The notes under the pieces: generated by a model | Seen by the model: the letters and a program-made list of their open reading frames with translations, nothing else | What the model was told of the DNA's origin: nothing | Database searches by the model: none | Shown: in pieces, positions 13,811 through 21,523 of the stretch | How the letters are laid out: every line of letters starts with the position of its first letter | Numbering within the stretch: position 1 is the stretch's first letter | Source: Mycoplasma sp. CAG:877 | Lineage (GTDB): Bacteria; Bacillota_I; Bacilli_A; RF39; UBA660 | Reading direction: 5' to 3' | DNA length: 21,523 bases | Assembly: GCA_000433455.1 (NCBI GenBank) | Contig: HF992494.1 | Location: forward strand, 48,785-70,307 | Program-made: the position numbers and the translations under genes

Positions 13811-16363
13811 ATGAAACGTAGTGAAGTAGATAGAGAAAAATTAAGTCCTATGATGCAACAATATATGGAAATAAAAGATAAATACGAAGATAGTATTATC
13901 TTTTTTAGACTTGGAGATTTTTATGAGATGTTTTTTGAGGATGCAATACTTGCTTCACGTATTTTGGAACTTACTTTGACAGGAAAACAAGCAGGATTAG
14001 AAGAGAGAGTTCCGATGTGTGGAATACCATACCATGCTTATGCTTCATATGTAGATACTCTTATAGATAAAGGATATAAAGTAGCAATTTGTGAGCAACT
14101 AGAGGATCCTAAAGAGACTAAGGGAATGGTTAAGAGAGATGTAATACAAATAGTTACTAAAGGTACAAGACTTGATTCTAATATAGATGCTAAAAGTAAT
14201 AATTATATTGCTAATATATATGACTTTTCATATTGCTATGGAATTGGGTATGCAGATGTATCAACAGGAGAAGTATATGTTACATTAATAGATGGAGAAA
14301 AATATAAAGTAATAAAAGAAGTAGTTAGAAATGGATTTAGAGAAGTAATAGTTAATGATTTAATAGATAGAGAAATAGTAGAAGAACTTAGAACTAATCA
14401 TGGAATATTAGTTACTATTACAAAAGATGAGTTAGAAGACAAGAACTATGAGTATATATATAAAAATTTAGAAGATGTGAGATTAGTTAAGACTTTAAAA
14501 CATTTACTATACTATATAGTAGATACTAAGAAGGGAGATTTACATCATTTACAAAAAGCTGTAGTAGTTAAATCAAGTGAATACTTAGAGTTTGATATTA
14601 ATACTAAGAAGAATTTAGAGTTAATAGAGACTATTAGAAATAGAGAAAGACAATATAGTTTATTTTGGTTACTTGATAAGAATAAGACAGCGATGGGTTC
14701 TAGATTTTTAAAACATAATATAGAAAATCCTTTGACTTCTAGAGAAGAGTTGGAAAGAAGATATAACTTTGTATCTAAGTTATCTACTGAGTTTATTTTA
14801 AGAGATGATTTAATTAAAGCATTAGAAGAAGTATATGACTTAGAAAGAATTGCTGGAAGAGTTACTTATGGTAATTTGAATGCGAAAGATTTGTTACAAT
14901 TAAAAGGATCTTTAGCAGTACTTCCTAAGATTAGAGATATATTAAAAGAGATAGGATATGATAAGACTATTGAAGTATTTGATGATTTATATTCATTACT
15001 TGATAGGGCTATACTTGAAGATGCCCCTTTTACTTTACATGAGGGACATTTAATAAAACCAGGATATAATAGTGAACTTGATGAATTAAAAAATATTAGT
15101 GCTGGATCTAAAGACTTTATATTAGAGATCGAACAACAAGAAAGAGAAAGAACTGGTATTAAGACTTTAAAAGTGGGATTTAATAAAGTATTTGGATATT
15201 ATATTGAGGTTTCTAAGGGACAAAAACATTTAATTAAAGATGATTATGGGTATGAGAGAAGACAGACTTTAACTAATTGTGAGAGATTTATTACTCCATT
15301 ATTAAAAGAAAAAGAAAATATTATACTTGGTGCTGAAGATAAGATTGTTAACTTGGAATTTAAGTTATTTATGGATATTAGGGAAGTTGTTAAGAGATAT
15401 GTTTCTAAGTTACAAAAACTTGCGAAAACTATTAGTGAAGTTGATATGTTACAGTCTTTTTCAATTGTATCTGATAACTATAAGTTTGTTAGACCAGAAC
15501 TTGTTAATGATCGTAATCTTAAGATGATTGGATGTCGTCATCCAGTAGTTGAACAAGTTATGAAAGATAAGTATGTTCCTAATGATATTGTTATGGATAA
15601 GACTACGGATATTTTATTAATAACTGGGCCTAATATGGCTGGTAAATCTACTTATATGAGACAATGTGCTATTACAGTTATTATGGCTCAGATTGGATGC
15701 TTTGTACCTTGCAAGAGTTGTTCTATGCCTATTTTTGATAAGATATTTACACGTATTGGTGCAACAGATGATTTAGTATCAGGAGAATCTACTTTTATGG
15801 TAGAGATGAAAGAAGCAAATTATGCAATCAGTGAGGCTACAGAGAATAGTTTAATACTATTTGATGAGTTAGGTAGAGGTACAGCAACATATGATGGTAT
15901 GAGTCTTGCTCAAGCAATACTTGAATATATTCATGATAAGATTAGAGCTAAAACGATGTTTTCAACACATTATCATGAGTTGACTGTTTTAGAAAAAGAC
16001 TTAAAACATTTAAAAAATGTTCATGTTTCAGCAATAGAAGAAGATGGAAAAATTACCTTCTTACATAAGATTAAACCAGGATCAGTTGATAAGAGTTATG
16101 GTATTCATGTAGCAAGTCTTGCTAAGTTACCTGATAGTTTAATTAAAAGAGCAGATGAAATACTTAGTATATATGAAAAGAAGAATGTTAAGAAAGAGAC
16201 ATTTACACAGACATCATTATTTGAACTTAGTGAGAGTGAAGTAGAAGAGAAGAAAAATCCGATAGAAGAAAAAATTAAAGAAATAAATCCTTTGGAAATG
16301 ACACCAATGGAAGCATTATCTTTCCTATATGAATTAAAAAAAGAAGTTAAGGATAAAAAATAA
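13811..16363 (+). CDS. mutS: DNA mismatch repair protein MutS
   Basis: 850 residues, full length. It recognises mismatches and small loops and starts repair. The mismatch-binding Phe-X-Glu motif is in GDFYEMFFED (Phe37, Glu39). The connector, lever and clamp regions follow, and the C-terminal ATPase has Walker A GPNMAGKST (about residue 606), Walker B in LILFDELGRGTATYDG and the signature STHYHELT. The start at 13811 is chosen because TAGGTGA lies seven to ten bases before it and the promoter -10 lies inside any longer reading from 13769. mutL, its usual downstream partner, does not follow; nusB does. No reason to suspect a defect. Confidence 0.97.
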   Translation: MKRSEVDREKLSPMMQQYMEIKDKYEDSIIFFRLGDFYEMFFEDAILASRILELTLTGKQAGLEERVPMCGIPYHAYASYVDTLIDKGYKVAICEQLEDPKETKGMVKRDVIQIVTKGTRLDSNIDAKSNNYIANIYDFSYCYGIGYADVSTGEVYVTLIDGEKYKVIKEVVRNGFREVIVNDLIDREIVEELRTNHGILVTITKDELEDKNYEYIYKNLEDVRLVKTLKHLLYYIVDTKKGDLHHLQKAVVVKSSEYLEFDINTKKNLELIETIRNRERQYSLFWLLDKNKTAMGSRFLKHNIENPLTSREELERRYNFVSKLSTEFILRDDLIKALEEVYDLERIAGRVTYGNLNAKDLLQLKGSLAVLPKIRDILKEIGYDKTIEVFDDLYSLLDRAILEDAPFTLHEGHLIKPGYNSELDELKNISAGSKDFILEIEQQERERTGIKTLKVGFNKVFGYYIEVSKGQKHLIKDDYGYERRQTLTNCERFITPLLKEKENIILGAEDKIVNLEFKLFMDIREVVKRYVSKLQKLAKTISEVDMLQSFSIVSDNYKFVRPELVNDRNLKMIGCRHPVVEQVMKDKYVPNDIVMDKTTDILLITGPNMAGKSTYMRQCAITVIMAQIGCFVPCKSCSMPIFDKIFTRIGATDDLVSGESTFMVEMKEANYAISEATENSLILFDELGRGTATYDGMSLAQAILEYIHDKIRAKTMFSTHYHELTVLEKDLKHLKNVHVSAIEEDGKITFLHKIKPGSVDKSYGIHVASLAKLPDSLIKRADEILSIYEKKNVKKETFTQTSLFELSESEVEEKKNPIEEKIKEINPLEMTPMEALSFLYELKKEVKDKK

Positions 16364-16372
16364 ATAAACTTA

Positions 16373-16381
16373 TGATATAAT
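16373..16381 (+). promoter_or_regulatory. Extended -10 promoter for nusB-xseA-xseB
   Basis: TGA TATAAT (hexamer 16376-16381) lies 40 bases before the nusB start. No -35 box is recognisable. It is the same form as the mutS promoter. Confidence 0.6.
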
Positions 16382-16420
16382 ACATATATATATAAGACTT
16401 TATTTGAGAGGATGAGAAAA

Positions 16421-16822
16421 ATGAAGAATAGAAGTGAGTTAAGAGAAGTTATTGTTAAAGTAATTTATCAGACTATTATTTTAGAAGAGGCTAAATTAGA
16501 ATATAATGTTAATGATTTAATAAAAGAACAATTAGAAGTACAAAATGAGTTTGTAGATAGTTGTGTTCATGGTATTTTAGAAAATAAAAGTACTTTGAGT
16601 AGTCTTGCTAATAAATATTTAAGTAGTTGGACATTAGATAGATTAAATAAAGTTGATCAGGCTATATTATTACTTGGTATTTATGAACTTAAATATACTG
16701 AGACTCCTAGTGTAGTTGCAATTAATGAAGCAATAGAACTTTCTAAGAAGTATTCAGATGAAGCTGTTACTAAGATGATTAATGGAGTTTTAGATAAAGT
16801 TTATCATGAAGAAGAACAATAA
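16421..16822 (+). CDS. nusB: Transcription antitermination protein NusB
   Basis: 133 residues, typical for NusB, an RNA-binding all-helical protein that acts with NusE (S10) in rRNA antitermination. The N-terminal SELREVIVKVIYQT matches the family start, and the C-terminal block has WTLDRLNKVDQAILLLGIYEL, then VAINEAIELSKKYS and MINGVLDKVY. The start at 16421 is preferred over ATG 16412 because GAGAGGA (16406-16412) stands eight bases before it, while the earlier ATG overlaps that site. It heads a nusB-xseA-xseB operon, a common gene order in Firmicutes. Confidence 0.94.
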   Translation: MKNRSELREVIVKVIYQTIILEEAKLEYNVNDLIKEQLEVQNEFVDSCVHGILENKSTLSSLANKYLSSWTLDRLNKVDQAILLLGIYELKYTETPSVVAINEAIELSKKYSDEAVTKMINGVLDKVYHEEEQ

Positions 16823-16839
16823 GAGTATTTGGTGATGTT

Positions 16840-18093
16840 ATGAATGATAAATATATTACTGTTACACAATTAACAAGATATATTAAGTATAAGATAGATA
16901 ATGATGTTAATTTGAATGAGGTATTTTTAAAGGGGGAAATATCTAATTTTAAGGCTCATAGTAGGGGACATTATTATTTTACTTTGAAAGATGATGGTAG
17001 TAGGATTAATGCTATTATGTTTGCATCTAGTACTAAGAAACTTAAGTTTATACCTAGTGATGGTATGAAGGTATTAGTTACTGGGAAGATTAGTGTGTTT
17101 GAGGCTAATGGAGGATACCAAATATATGTTAATGATATGTTAGAAGATGGTGTTGGTAACTTATATATTGCTTTTGAACAGTTAAAGAAAAGGCTAGGCG
17201 AAGAGGGATTATTTGATCCTAGTATTAAGAAAAAGATTCCTAAAATCCCTAGAAGAGTTGGGGTAGTTACCGCTCCTACTGGGGCAGCTATTAAAGATAT
17301 TATTTCTACTATTAAGAGAAGATGGCCTTTAGCAGAAATTTATTTATTTCCAACTTTAGTACAAGGAGAAGATGCTAAAGAAGATATAGTTAGACAGATT
17401 AAGAATAGTGCTAATTATGATCTTGATACTTTGATTGTTGGACGAGGTGGAGGAAGTATTGAAGACTTATGGGCTTTTAATGAAGAGATTGTTGCTAGAG
17501 CAATATATGAATGTCAAACACCAGTTATTAGTGCTGTTGGACATGAAATAGATTTTACGATAGCAGACTTTGTTGCTGATTTAAGAGCACCGACTCCAAC
17601 AGGGGCAGCAGAGATGGCTGTTCCAGATATCAACGATGTTAAAAGATTACTAGGACAAATTAATATACGTCTTAATAAAGCTATGTCAAATGACTTAAAA
17701 AGATATAGAGATAGACTTACATCTTTAATGGATAGATCAGTTCTTACTAATCCAATTACAATATATCAAAATAAAGAATTAGTATTTGATGGATTATTTG
17801 AGAGATTAAAATATAGTAGTAAGGCGCTTATTGCGGTAAAAGAAAAAGAACTTTTAAATATTAAGAATTCTTATGCTTTAAGAAGTCCTTTTCAAATACT
17901 TGATAAGAAAGCAAATAAATATTTACAATTAGTATCTAAGTTAGAAACTCTTAGTCCACTTCTTACAATTAAGAGAGGATACTCTATTACTAGATGTGGA
18001 GATAAGGTAGTTAAGAGTGTTAGAGACGTTAAAAGGGACGATTTATTAGAAATAGAACTTAGTGATGGAAATATTAAGACTAAGGTTTGTTAG
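16840..18093 (+). CDS. xseA: Exodeoxyribonuclease VII large subunit
   Basis: 417 residues. It is the catalytic and DNA-binding subunit of exonuclease VII, which degrades single-stranded DNA to oligonucleotides in repair. An N-terminal OB-fold (about 5-100, with FLKGEISNFKAHSRGHYYFT) is followed by the catalytic core with VGVVTAPTGAAIKDI (140-154), GRGGGSIEDLWAFNEE (201-216) and SAVGHEIDFTIADFVADLRA (231-250). After that come coiled-coil segments that bind the small subunit. The ribosome binding site GGTGAT precedes ATG 16840. It sits 17 bases after nusB and 12 bases before xseB. Confidence 0.96.
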   Translation: MNDKYITVTQLTRYIKYKIDNDVNLNEVFLKGEISNFKAHSRGHYYFTLKDDGSRINAIMFASSTKKLKFIPSDGMKVLVTGKISVFEANGGYQIYVNDMLEDGVGNLYIAFEQLKKRLGEEGLFDPSIKKKIPKIPRRVGVVTAPTGAAIKDIISTIKRRWPLAEIYLFPTLVQGEDAKEDIVRQIKNSANYDLDTLIVGRGGGSIEDLWAFNEEIVARAIYECQTPVISAVGHEIDFTIADFVADLRAPTPTGAAEMAVPDINDVKRLLGQINIRLNKAMSNDLKRYRDRLTSLMDRSVLTNPITIYQNKELVFDGLFERLKYSSKALIAVKEKELLNIKNSYALRSPFQILDKKANKYLQLVSKLETLSPLLTIKRGYSITRCGDKVVKSVRDVKRDDLLEIELSDGNIKTKVC

Positions 18094-18105
18094 AGGAGAG
18101 AGAGT

Positions 18106-18336
18106 ATGGCAGAGAAGAAAAAAGAATTAAGTTTTGAAGAGAGTTTAGAAAAATTAGAAGTTATTGTTAAAAAGTTAGAGTCTGGAGAAGTACCTTTAGA
18201 TGAGGCGATAGATAATTTTAATGAGGCTATGAAGCTTGCTAAGACTTGTGATGAGAAATTAAAGAATGCTGAAGAGGCTATTACAAAGTTAGTTAAAGAT
18301 AATGGAGAAGTAGTAGACTTTAAAGTAGAAGAGTAA
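18106..18336 (+). CDS. xseB: Exodeoxyribonuclease VII small subunit
   Basis: 76 residues, the normal size. A coiled-coil helical protein with the family pattern LSFEESLEKLEVIVKKLESG and PLDEAIDNFNEAMKLAKTCD. It binds the XseA C-terminus in several copies and is needed for nuclease activity. The ribosome binding site GAGGAGAG precedes ATG 18106. Last gene of the operon, followed by a bidirectional terminator. Confidence 0.95.
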   Translation: MAEKKKELSFEESLEKLEVIVKKLESGEVPLDEAIDNFNEAMKLAKTCDEKLKNAEEAITKLVKDNGEVVDFKVEE

Positions 18337-18340
18337 AAAG

Positions 18341-18366
18341 AAAAGACCTTTTGGTCTTTTTTGTTT
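18341..18366. terminator. Bidirectional terminator between xseB and the minus-strand operon
   Basis: AAAAGACC (18341-18348), loop TTTT and GGTCTTTT (18353-18360), then TTGTTTT. A perfect 8-bp stem with A and T flanks, between two convergent transcripts. Confidence 0.9.
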
Positions 18367-18581
18367 TAATCGATAAGTTTCATTGCTTCTTCAAACTCTT
18401 TATCATTATCTAAAGGTTTTAAGATTTCTTTATTATCATGAGTATATTTTCTAATTAACATATCTTTATCATCATTAACGTTTGTTAAATAAAGATATGT
18501 TTTATCGTTTAGAGTTTTTTCCATTACTATTTCATATTTAATATTATCTATTAATACGTATTCTACTGGTCTTTCGTTCAT
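18366..18581 (-). CDS. DUF1292-like small protein
   Basis: 71 residues, soluble and acidic. The arrangement of short strands (YVLIDNIKYEIVMEK, then KTYLYLTNV, then MLIRKYTHDN) and the final LKPLDNDKEFEEAMKLI follow the DUF1292 (YrzB-like) pattern common in Firmicutes. The function of that family is unknown. The start codon follows the stop of the preceding minus-strand gene with no gap, and AGGAGG lies seven bases before it, inside that gene. The pair is thus one operon. The assignment is by pattern only; the protein is short. Confidence 0.75.
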   Translation of the reverse strand: MNERPVEYVLIDNIKYEIVMEKTLNDKTYLYLTNVNDDKDMLIRKYTHDNKEILKPLDNDKEFEEAMKLID

Positions 18582-19205
18582 TTATTTTCCTCCTAAACCT
18601 TTTTCTTCTGTTTGGACATTTTCTTTTTTATCGCCTTTAAACATTGTAGATAATTCATCTTCTATTACTAAACTTCTTCTTATATTACTACGCCAAGCAT
18701 CTACATCATTATAAAAGCCATTTGAAGTTAAATCTTCTTCGATTGTTTTATATTGGGCATTTGGTAATTGAGATAGTACTTGATTTGTTGTACGTTCTCC
18801 CATAGTAGTATACATTGCATAGTAGTCAGCTTGAGTTAATTCTTTATTTTTTAATTCATCAGCAATATTTTCTATTTGGTAGTAGACACCATCATTAGTA
18901 AATGTAGGGGTTCTATTATCTTCAACATAGTTTTCTTCAAAAGCTTGAACATAAGCGTTTAAAGTATCATTTCCTTCTTTATAATCTTTTATAGCTTCTA
19001 TTCCTTTATAAGCCATAGCACCTGTTGTGATGTAGATTGCGGCTAGAAATGCTGCTTTTGCTCTTTGCCAAGCACCTTTCTTTTTAGCTCTTGATGAAGT
19101 TTCTTGATTTGCTACAAATCTTTCATTATATGAATCGTGTCCAGATGTAGACTTATCTCTTATATCATCTGTTTGTTCATAATCTTCAATATTTGGATTT
19201 GCCAT
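18582..19205 (-). CDS. Single-span membrane protein of unknown function
   Basis: Not recognised. 207 residues: a hydrophilic N-terminal tail (1-45) ending in a basic KKKGAWQRAK stretch, one membrane segment at about 50-68 (AFLAAIYITTGAMAYKGI), then about 135 residues predicted outside the membrane. The outer part is acidic and rich in Asn, Tyr and Thr (NAYVQAFEENYVEDN and QADYYAMYTTMGER), probably helical. There is no LPXTG-like or NPQTN-like sorting signal. AGGAGG lies eight bases before the start. It has a perfect-consensus sigma-A promoter of its own just downstream of the sortase gene, and is followed directly by the DUF1292-like gene. Confidence 0.75.
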   Translation of the reverse strand: MANPNIEDYEQTDDIRDKSTSGHDSYNERFVANQETSSRAKKKGAWQRAKAAFLAAIYITTGAMAYKGIEAIKDYKEGNDTLNAYVQAFEENYVEDNRTPTFTNDGVYYQIENIADELKNKELTQADYYAMYTTMGERTTNQVLSQLPNAQYKTIEEDLTSNGFYNDVDAWRSNIRRSLVIEDELSTMFKGDKKENVQTEEKGLGGK

Positions 19206-19240
19206 TTTTATTCCTCCTAATTTTTCTATCTTATATTATA

Positions 19241-19269
19241 ATTATACTTTTATGTTATTTGTTTGTCAA
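19241..19269 (-). promoter_or_regulatory. Perfect-consensus sigma-A promoter
   Basis: On the minus strand: TTGACA (19269-19264), exactly 17 bases, TATAAT (19246-19241). Both hexamers match the consensus fully. It lies between the sortase gene and the single-span membrane protein gene, 35 bases before the latter. Confidence 0.85.
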
Positions 19270-19274
19270 AATAG

Positions 19275-20141
19275 TTATTCTTTTATTTGACGTTTTATTA
19301 GTTTAGCTTGAACAACAATTCTTCCACCATAAGCATTTTCACAAGTAGAAAGAGTTAGAATTTTATCAGATGTTGAGACAGTAGTTGTTTTTATACCTTG
19401 ATTTCTACTTTGCATAGTATTTAACCAAGTTTCTTTATCTTTAGTTGTTTTAAAATTTGTTTCGATGTAGTAAGATTCTTTTTCAATTGTGTAGATAGAA
19501 AATATTTGAAACATCATATTTTCTTTTTCAGTAGATAACCAAATAATATAATTGTCTTTATTATTTTGCCAAGATTTATTTAGAGCATTTTTTAGAGAAC
19601 CAAAGACAGTTTTATCTAGACGACCATGTCCATATATTACAGTGTTATCAGATAAGTTATCTATATTATTTCTGTAGTCCATAAAGACCCAGCCAGCAGC
19701 ATTTTTTGTTTTATCATATGATCTAGATAAATAATATTCATTGTTGTTTGTTTGAACGACTGGGTAATTTATGTTAGTTTCAAACATATGAATGAAAGCA
19801 ATGGTATCACTATTTTTTTCTTTTAATTTAGTAAAATCAACCTCATAAAAAGGAAGAGATGTATAGTACCAATAATCATTCTCTTTATCATCTTCTTTTG
19901 GAGGATTTACTAATTCTCCTTCACTATCATTTTTAATTGGTTTTATATCATCTGCTAACTCTTTGGTTAACTCTTTAGTATGTTTATTATCTAGTGACCA
20001 AGTGTATACTTGATAGATAGAATAAGTTAAGATTGATAAGAAAATAATAAGAAATGTATAGAAAGCCCAAGGACGAAGTCTTTTTTTTCTTTTATTTTTA
20101 GCTTTACGATATTCTTCTCTTGTAATACTAGGACTTGTCAT
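19275..20141 (-). CDS. srtB: Class B sortase
   Basis: 288 residues. A membrane-anchored cysteine transpeptidase that joins surface proteins or pilin-like substrates to the cell envelope. A basic cytoplasmic tail is followed by one membrane anchor (about 25-47), an acidic linker, and the sortase domain from about residue 95. The catalytic residues are His172 in VIYGHGR, Cys267 in LTLSTCEN and Arg274 in GRIVVQAKL. The block YLSRSYDKTKNAAGWVFMDY is typical of class B enzymes. The start at 20141 is chosen because AGGTGA lies five bases before it; a longer reading from 20192 would cover the promoter. No sorting-signal substrate lies in the window. The gene diverges from spoIVB. Confidence 0.9.
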   Translation of the reverse strand: MTSPSITREEYRKAKNKRKKRLRPWAFYTFLIIFLSILTYSIYQVYTWSLDNKHTKELTKELADDIKPIKNDSEGELVNPPKEDDKENDYWYYTSLPFYEVDFTKLKEKNSDTIAFIHMFETNINYPVVQTNNNEYYLSRSYDKTKNAAGWVFMDYRNNIDNLSDNTVIYGHGRLDKTVFGSLKNALNKSWQNNKDNYIIWLSTEKENMMFQIFSIYTIEKESYYIETNFKTTKDKETWLNTMQSRNQGIKTTTVSTSDKILTLSTCENAYGGRIVVQAKLIKRQIKE

Positions 20142-20163
20142 ATAATTCACCTCGTATGATGTA

Positions 20164-20192
20164 ATTGTATCATTTTTAAATAGTAATAACAA
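20164..20192 (-). promoter_or_regulatory. Sigma-A promoter for the sortase gene
   Basis: On the minus strand: TTGTTA (20192-20187), 17 bases and TGA-TACAAT (extended -10, hexamer 20169-20164), 22 bases before the start. Confidence 0.7.
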
Positions 20193-20283
20193 GATAGTTT
20201 AAAATTGGAAATTTTTTTATAAAATAAAAATTTAAAATTTAATAATACTAATAATGTAGATTGGTTTTATGAGGTGATTTTTT

Positions 20284-21264
20284 ATGAGAAATAAAAACAA
20301 ACTACAAATAGTTTTATTGGCTCTTCTTCTTATTTTCCCCATAAATATATTAGCTTATTCAGAACATGTTATTTCTGGAGGTAATACGATAGGAATAGAG
20401 GTTAATTCGAAAGGTGTTATGATAGTTGGATTTTATAAAGTAAATGATAATTATGTAGCAAAAGATGCTGGATTTGTGGTTGGAGATGTTATTTTAGAAG
20501 TAAATAATAATAAAGTTGATTCTATTTCTTCAATGGTTTCTTTAATAGGAGAGAATGAAGGTATTGTTAAATTTAGAGTGCTTAGAAATGGTAAAAACAA
20601 AGATGTTAGTATGAGAACAGTTAGAGATAGTGATGGTGTTTTAAAAACTGGATTATATGTTAAAGATAAGATTAATGGAATTGGTACTTTAACTTATATA
20701 GATCCAGAGAGTAGAGTTTTTGGGGCACTAGGACATGAAATATTAGAGAGTAATACTATTTCAAAGTTTGAGATAAAGGATGGAAAAATTTATGATGCTT
20801 ATGTATCTTCAATAACTAAGAGTAGAAATGGTAAAGCAGGAGAGAAAAATGCAGTATATGATAAAAATGATATTTATGGGATAGTAGAAGAGAATGAAAT
20901 ATCAGGTATATTTGGTAAGTATTCAAAAGATATATCAAAGATGGATGTGATAGAAGTAGGAAAAATTGATGATATAACAACAGGTAAGGCATATATTAGA
21001 ACTGTTATAGATAATGATAAAATAGAAGATTTTGATATTAATATTATTAATTTAGATACTAATAGTAAAACTAAAAATATTCTGTTTGAAATTACCAATA
21101 AAAGATTACTAGAAAAAACAGGTGGTGTAGTACAGGGAATGAGTGGATCACCAATTATTCAAAATAATAAAATAATTGGGGCAGTAAACTATGTTATTGT
21201 TAATGATACTAGTAAAGGATATGGTATTTTTATTACGACTATGTTAGAAGAAGGCGATAAATAA
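20284..21264 (+). CDS. spoIVB: SpoIVB-type serine protease (peptidase S55) with altered triad
   Basis: 326 residues. In sporulating Bacilli, SpoIVB is secreted from the forespore and cleaves SpoIVFA to trigger sigma-K activation. A signal peptide or anchor (1-24) precedes a PDZ domain (about 36-110, with GVMIVGFYKVNDNYVAKDAG). The peptidase S55 domain follows, with GIGTLTYIDPESRVFGALGHEI (His151) and KTGGVVQGMSGSPIIQNNKIIGAVNYV (Ser287). The position 15 residues before the serine, Asp363 in B. subtilis (from memory), is Asn272 here (TNKRLLEKTGG). GAGGTGA lies six bases before the start. No clear sigma-F or sigma-G promoter was found upstream. It is shorter than B. subtilis SpoIVB (about 425 residues), mostly in the N-terminal part. 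spo0A, its common neighbour, does not follow. Confidence 0.93.
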   Translation: MRNKNKLQIVLLALLLIFPINILAYSEHVISGGNTIGIEVNSKGVMIVGFYKVNDNYVAKDAGFVVGDVILEVNNNKVDSISSMVSLIGENEGIVKFRVLRNGKNKDVSMRTVRDSDGVLKTGLYVKDKINGIGTLTYIDPESRVFGALGHEILESNTISKFEIKDGKIYDAYVSSITKSRNGKAGEKNAVYDKNDIYGIVEENEISGIFGKYSKDISKMDVIEVGKIDDITTGKAYIRTVIDNDKIEDFDINIINLDTNSKTKNILFEITNKRLLEKTGGVVQGMSGSPIIQNNKIIGAVNYVIVNDTSKGYGIFITTMLEEGDK

Positions 21265-21285
21265 GGGACTAAAAGTCTCTTTTTT
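21265..21285 (+). terminator. Terminator after spoIVB
   Basis: GGGACT (21265-21270), loop AAA and AGTCTC (21274-21279), with one G-T pair, followed by six Ts. Confidence 0.75.
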
Positions 21286-21311
21286 GGTTAATAATATTAT
21301 TGGTGATTATT

Positions 21312-21523
21312 ATGGATTTTAATGAAGCATTTATAATTGTACCAAGATCGTTAGTTAGTTTAATTATTTTGTTTTTTATAACGAAGATAATTGGAAAGAA
21401 ACAAGTATCAGAGTTAAGTTTATTTGATTATGTTATTGGTATATCGATTGGTAATTTTACAGCTGAGATGACAATGAATTTTGATGGACAATATATTAAT
21501 GGAGTAGTAGCAATGGTTACTTT
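21312..21523 (+). CDS. DUF421 (YetF-like) membrane protein, N-terminal part
   Basis: The gene runs off the end of the window; 70 residues are visible. MDFNEAFIIVPRSLVSLIIL opens with a membrane span, then the family motif IGKKQVSELSLFDYVIGISIGN follows, as in DUF421 / YetF-type proteins of Bacillus, and a second span starts. Such proteins have a membrane part and a cytoplasmic or spore-related C-terminal domain; paralogs in Bacillus occur near sporulation genes. TTGGTGAT lies about six bases before ATG 21312. It follows spoIVB after a terminator by 27 bases, so it may have its own promoter, which is not evident. The family is clear from the motif; the role is not. Confidence 0.85.
   Translation, partial: MDFNEAFIIVPRSLVSLIILFFITKIIGKKQVSELSLFDYVIGISIGNFTAEMTMNFDGQYINGVVAMVT

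Noticed and set aside
15327..15527. A 66-residue open frame inside mutS
   Set aside because: It lies in another frame of a well-supported gene and has no ribosome binding site.
13811..16363. Missing mutL after mutS as a sign of a defective repair locus
   Set aside because: MutS is full-length with all motifs, and mutL is often encoded elsewhere; absence from this window shows nothing.
20874..21098. A 74-residue minus-strand open frame inside spoIVB
   Set aside because: It is antisense to the conserved peptidase region, low in complexity, and has no start signals.

Overview
The window looks like chromosome from an AT-rich, Gram-positive, spore-lineage member of the Bacilli. Base composition is about 30% GC by eye. 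The visible signs are strong AGGAGG ribosome binding sites, near-consensus sigma-A promoters with 17-base spacers, a lipoprotein signal on the PotD-like protein, a class B sortase and a SpoIVB-type protease. The short genes, the preference for TAA and TAG stops and the repertoire suggest an uncultured gut lineage near the RF39, Erysipelotrichales or Mollicutes side of the Bacilli. That placement is inference. The standard genetic code fits all genes. There is no phage, insertion sequence, CRISPR array or rRNA.

Layout, left to right. (a) 1-4872: polyamine block. It holds the end of a polyamine ABC permease (potC), its binding lipoprotein (potD), and then a separate agmatine deiminase operon: putrescine carbamoyltransferase, agmatine/putrescine antiporter and agmatine deiminase. 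(b) 4917-6399: an unknown 305-residue protein gene split by a 28-bp tandem duplication, followed by a YbaK-type tRNA-editing deacylase. (c) 6417-8521: a ClpX-like AAA+ ATPase with a novel N-terminus, convergent with a small unknown gene. (d) 8577-10590: tRNA-Met(CAT), tRNA-Gln(CTG) and a long glutamyl-tRNA synthetase. (e) 10599-13758: a TPR-like helical protein, then a LemA and TPM-domain membrane pair. (f) 13780-18366: DNA and RNA housekeeping genes mutS, nusB, xseA and xseB. (g) 18366-20192, minus strand: sortase B, a single-span membrane protein and a DUF1292-like protein. (h) 20284-end: spoIVB and the start of a DUF421 (YetF-like) membrane protein.

How the genes work together. The aguBDA-type enzymes import agmatine in exchange for putrescine, deiminate it to N-carbamoylputrescine, and split that to putrescine and carbamoyl phosphate. 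The ATP-yielding carbamate kinase is not in the window. The PotCD importer next door handles a related ligand, but its binding pocket differs from that of E. coli PotD. Several translation-fidelity and repair genes are present (YbaK, GluRS, MutS, exonuclease VII).

The observations most worth a second look are the frameshifting tandem duplication at 5288-5343, the Asp-to-Asn change at the presumed catalytic Asp of SpoIVB, the ClpX-like ATPase that keeps an IGF loop but lacks the zinc-binding domain, and the tRNA-Gln(CUG) directly upstream of an atypical GluRS.
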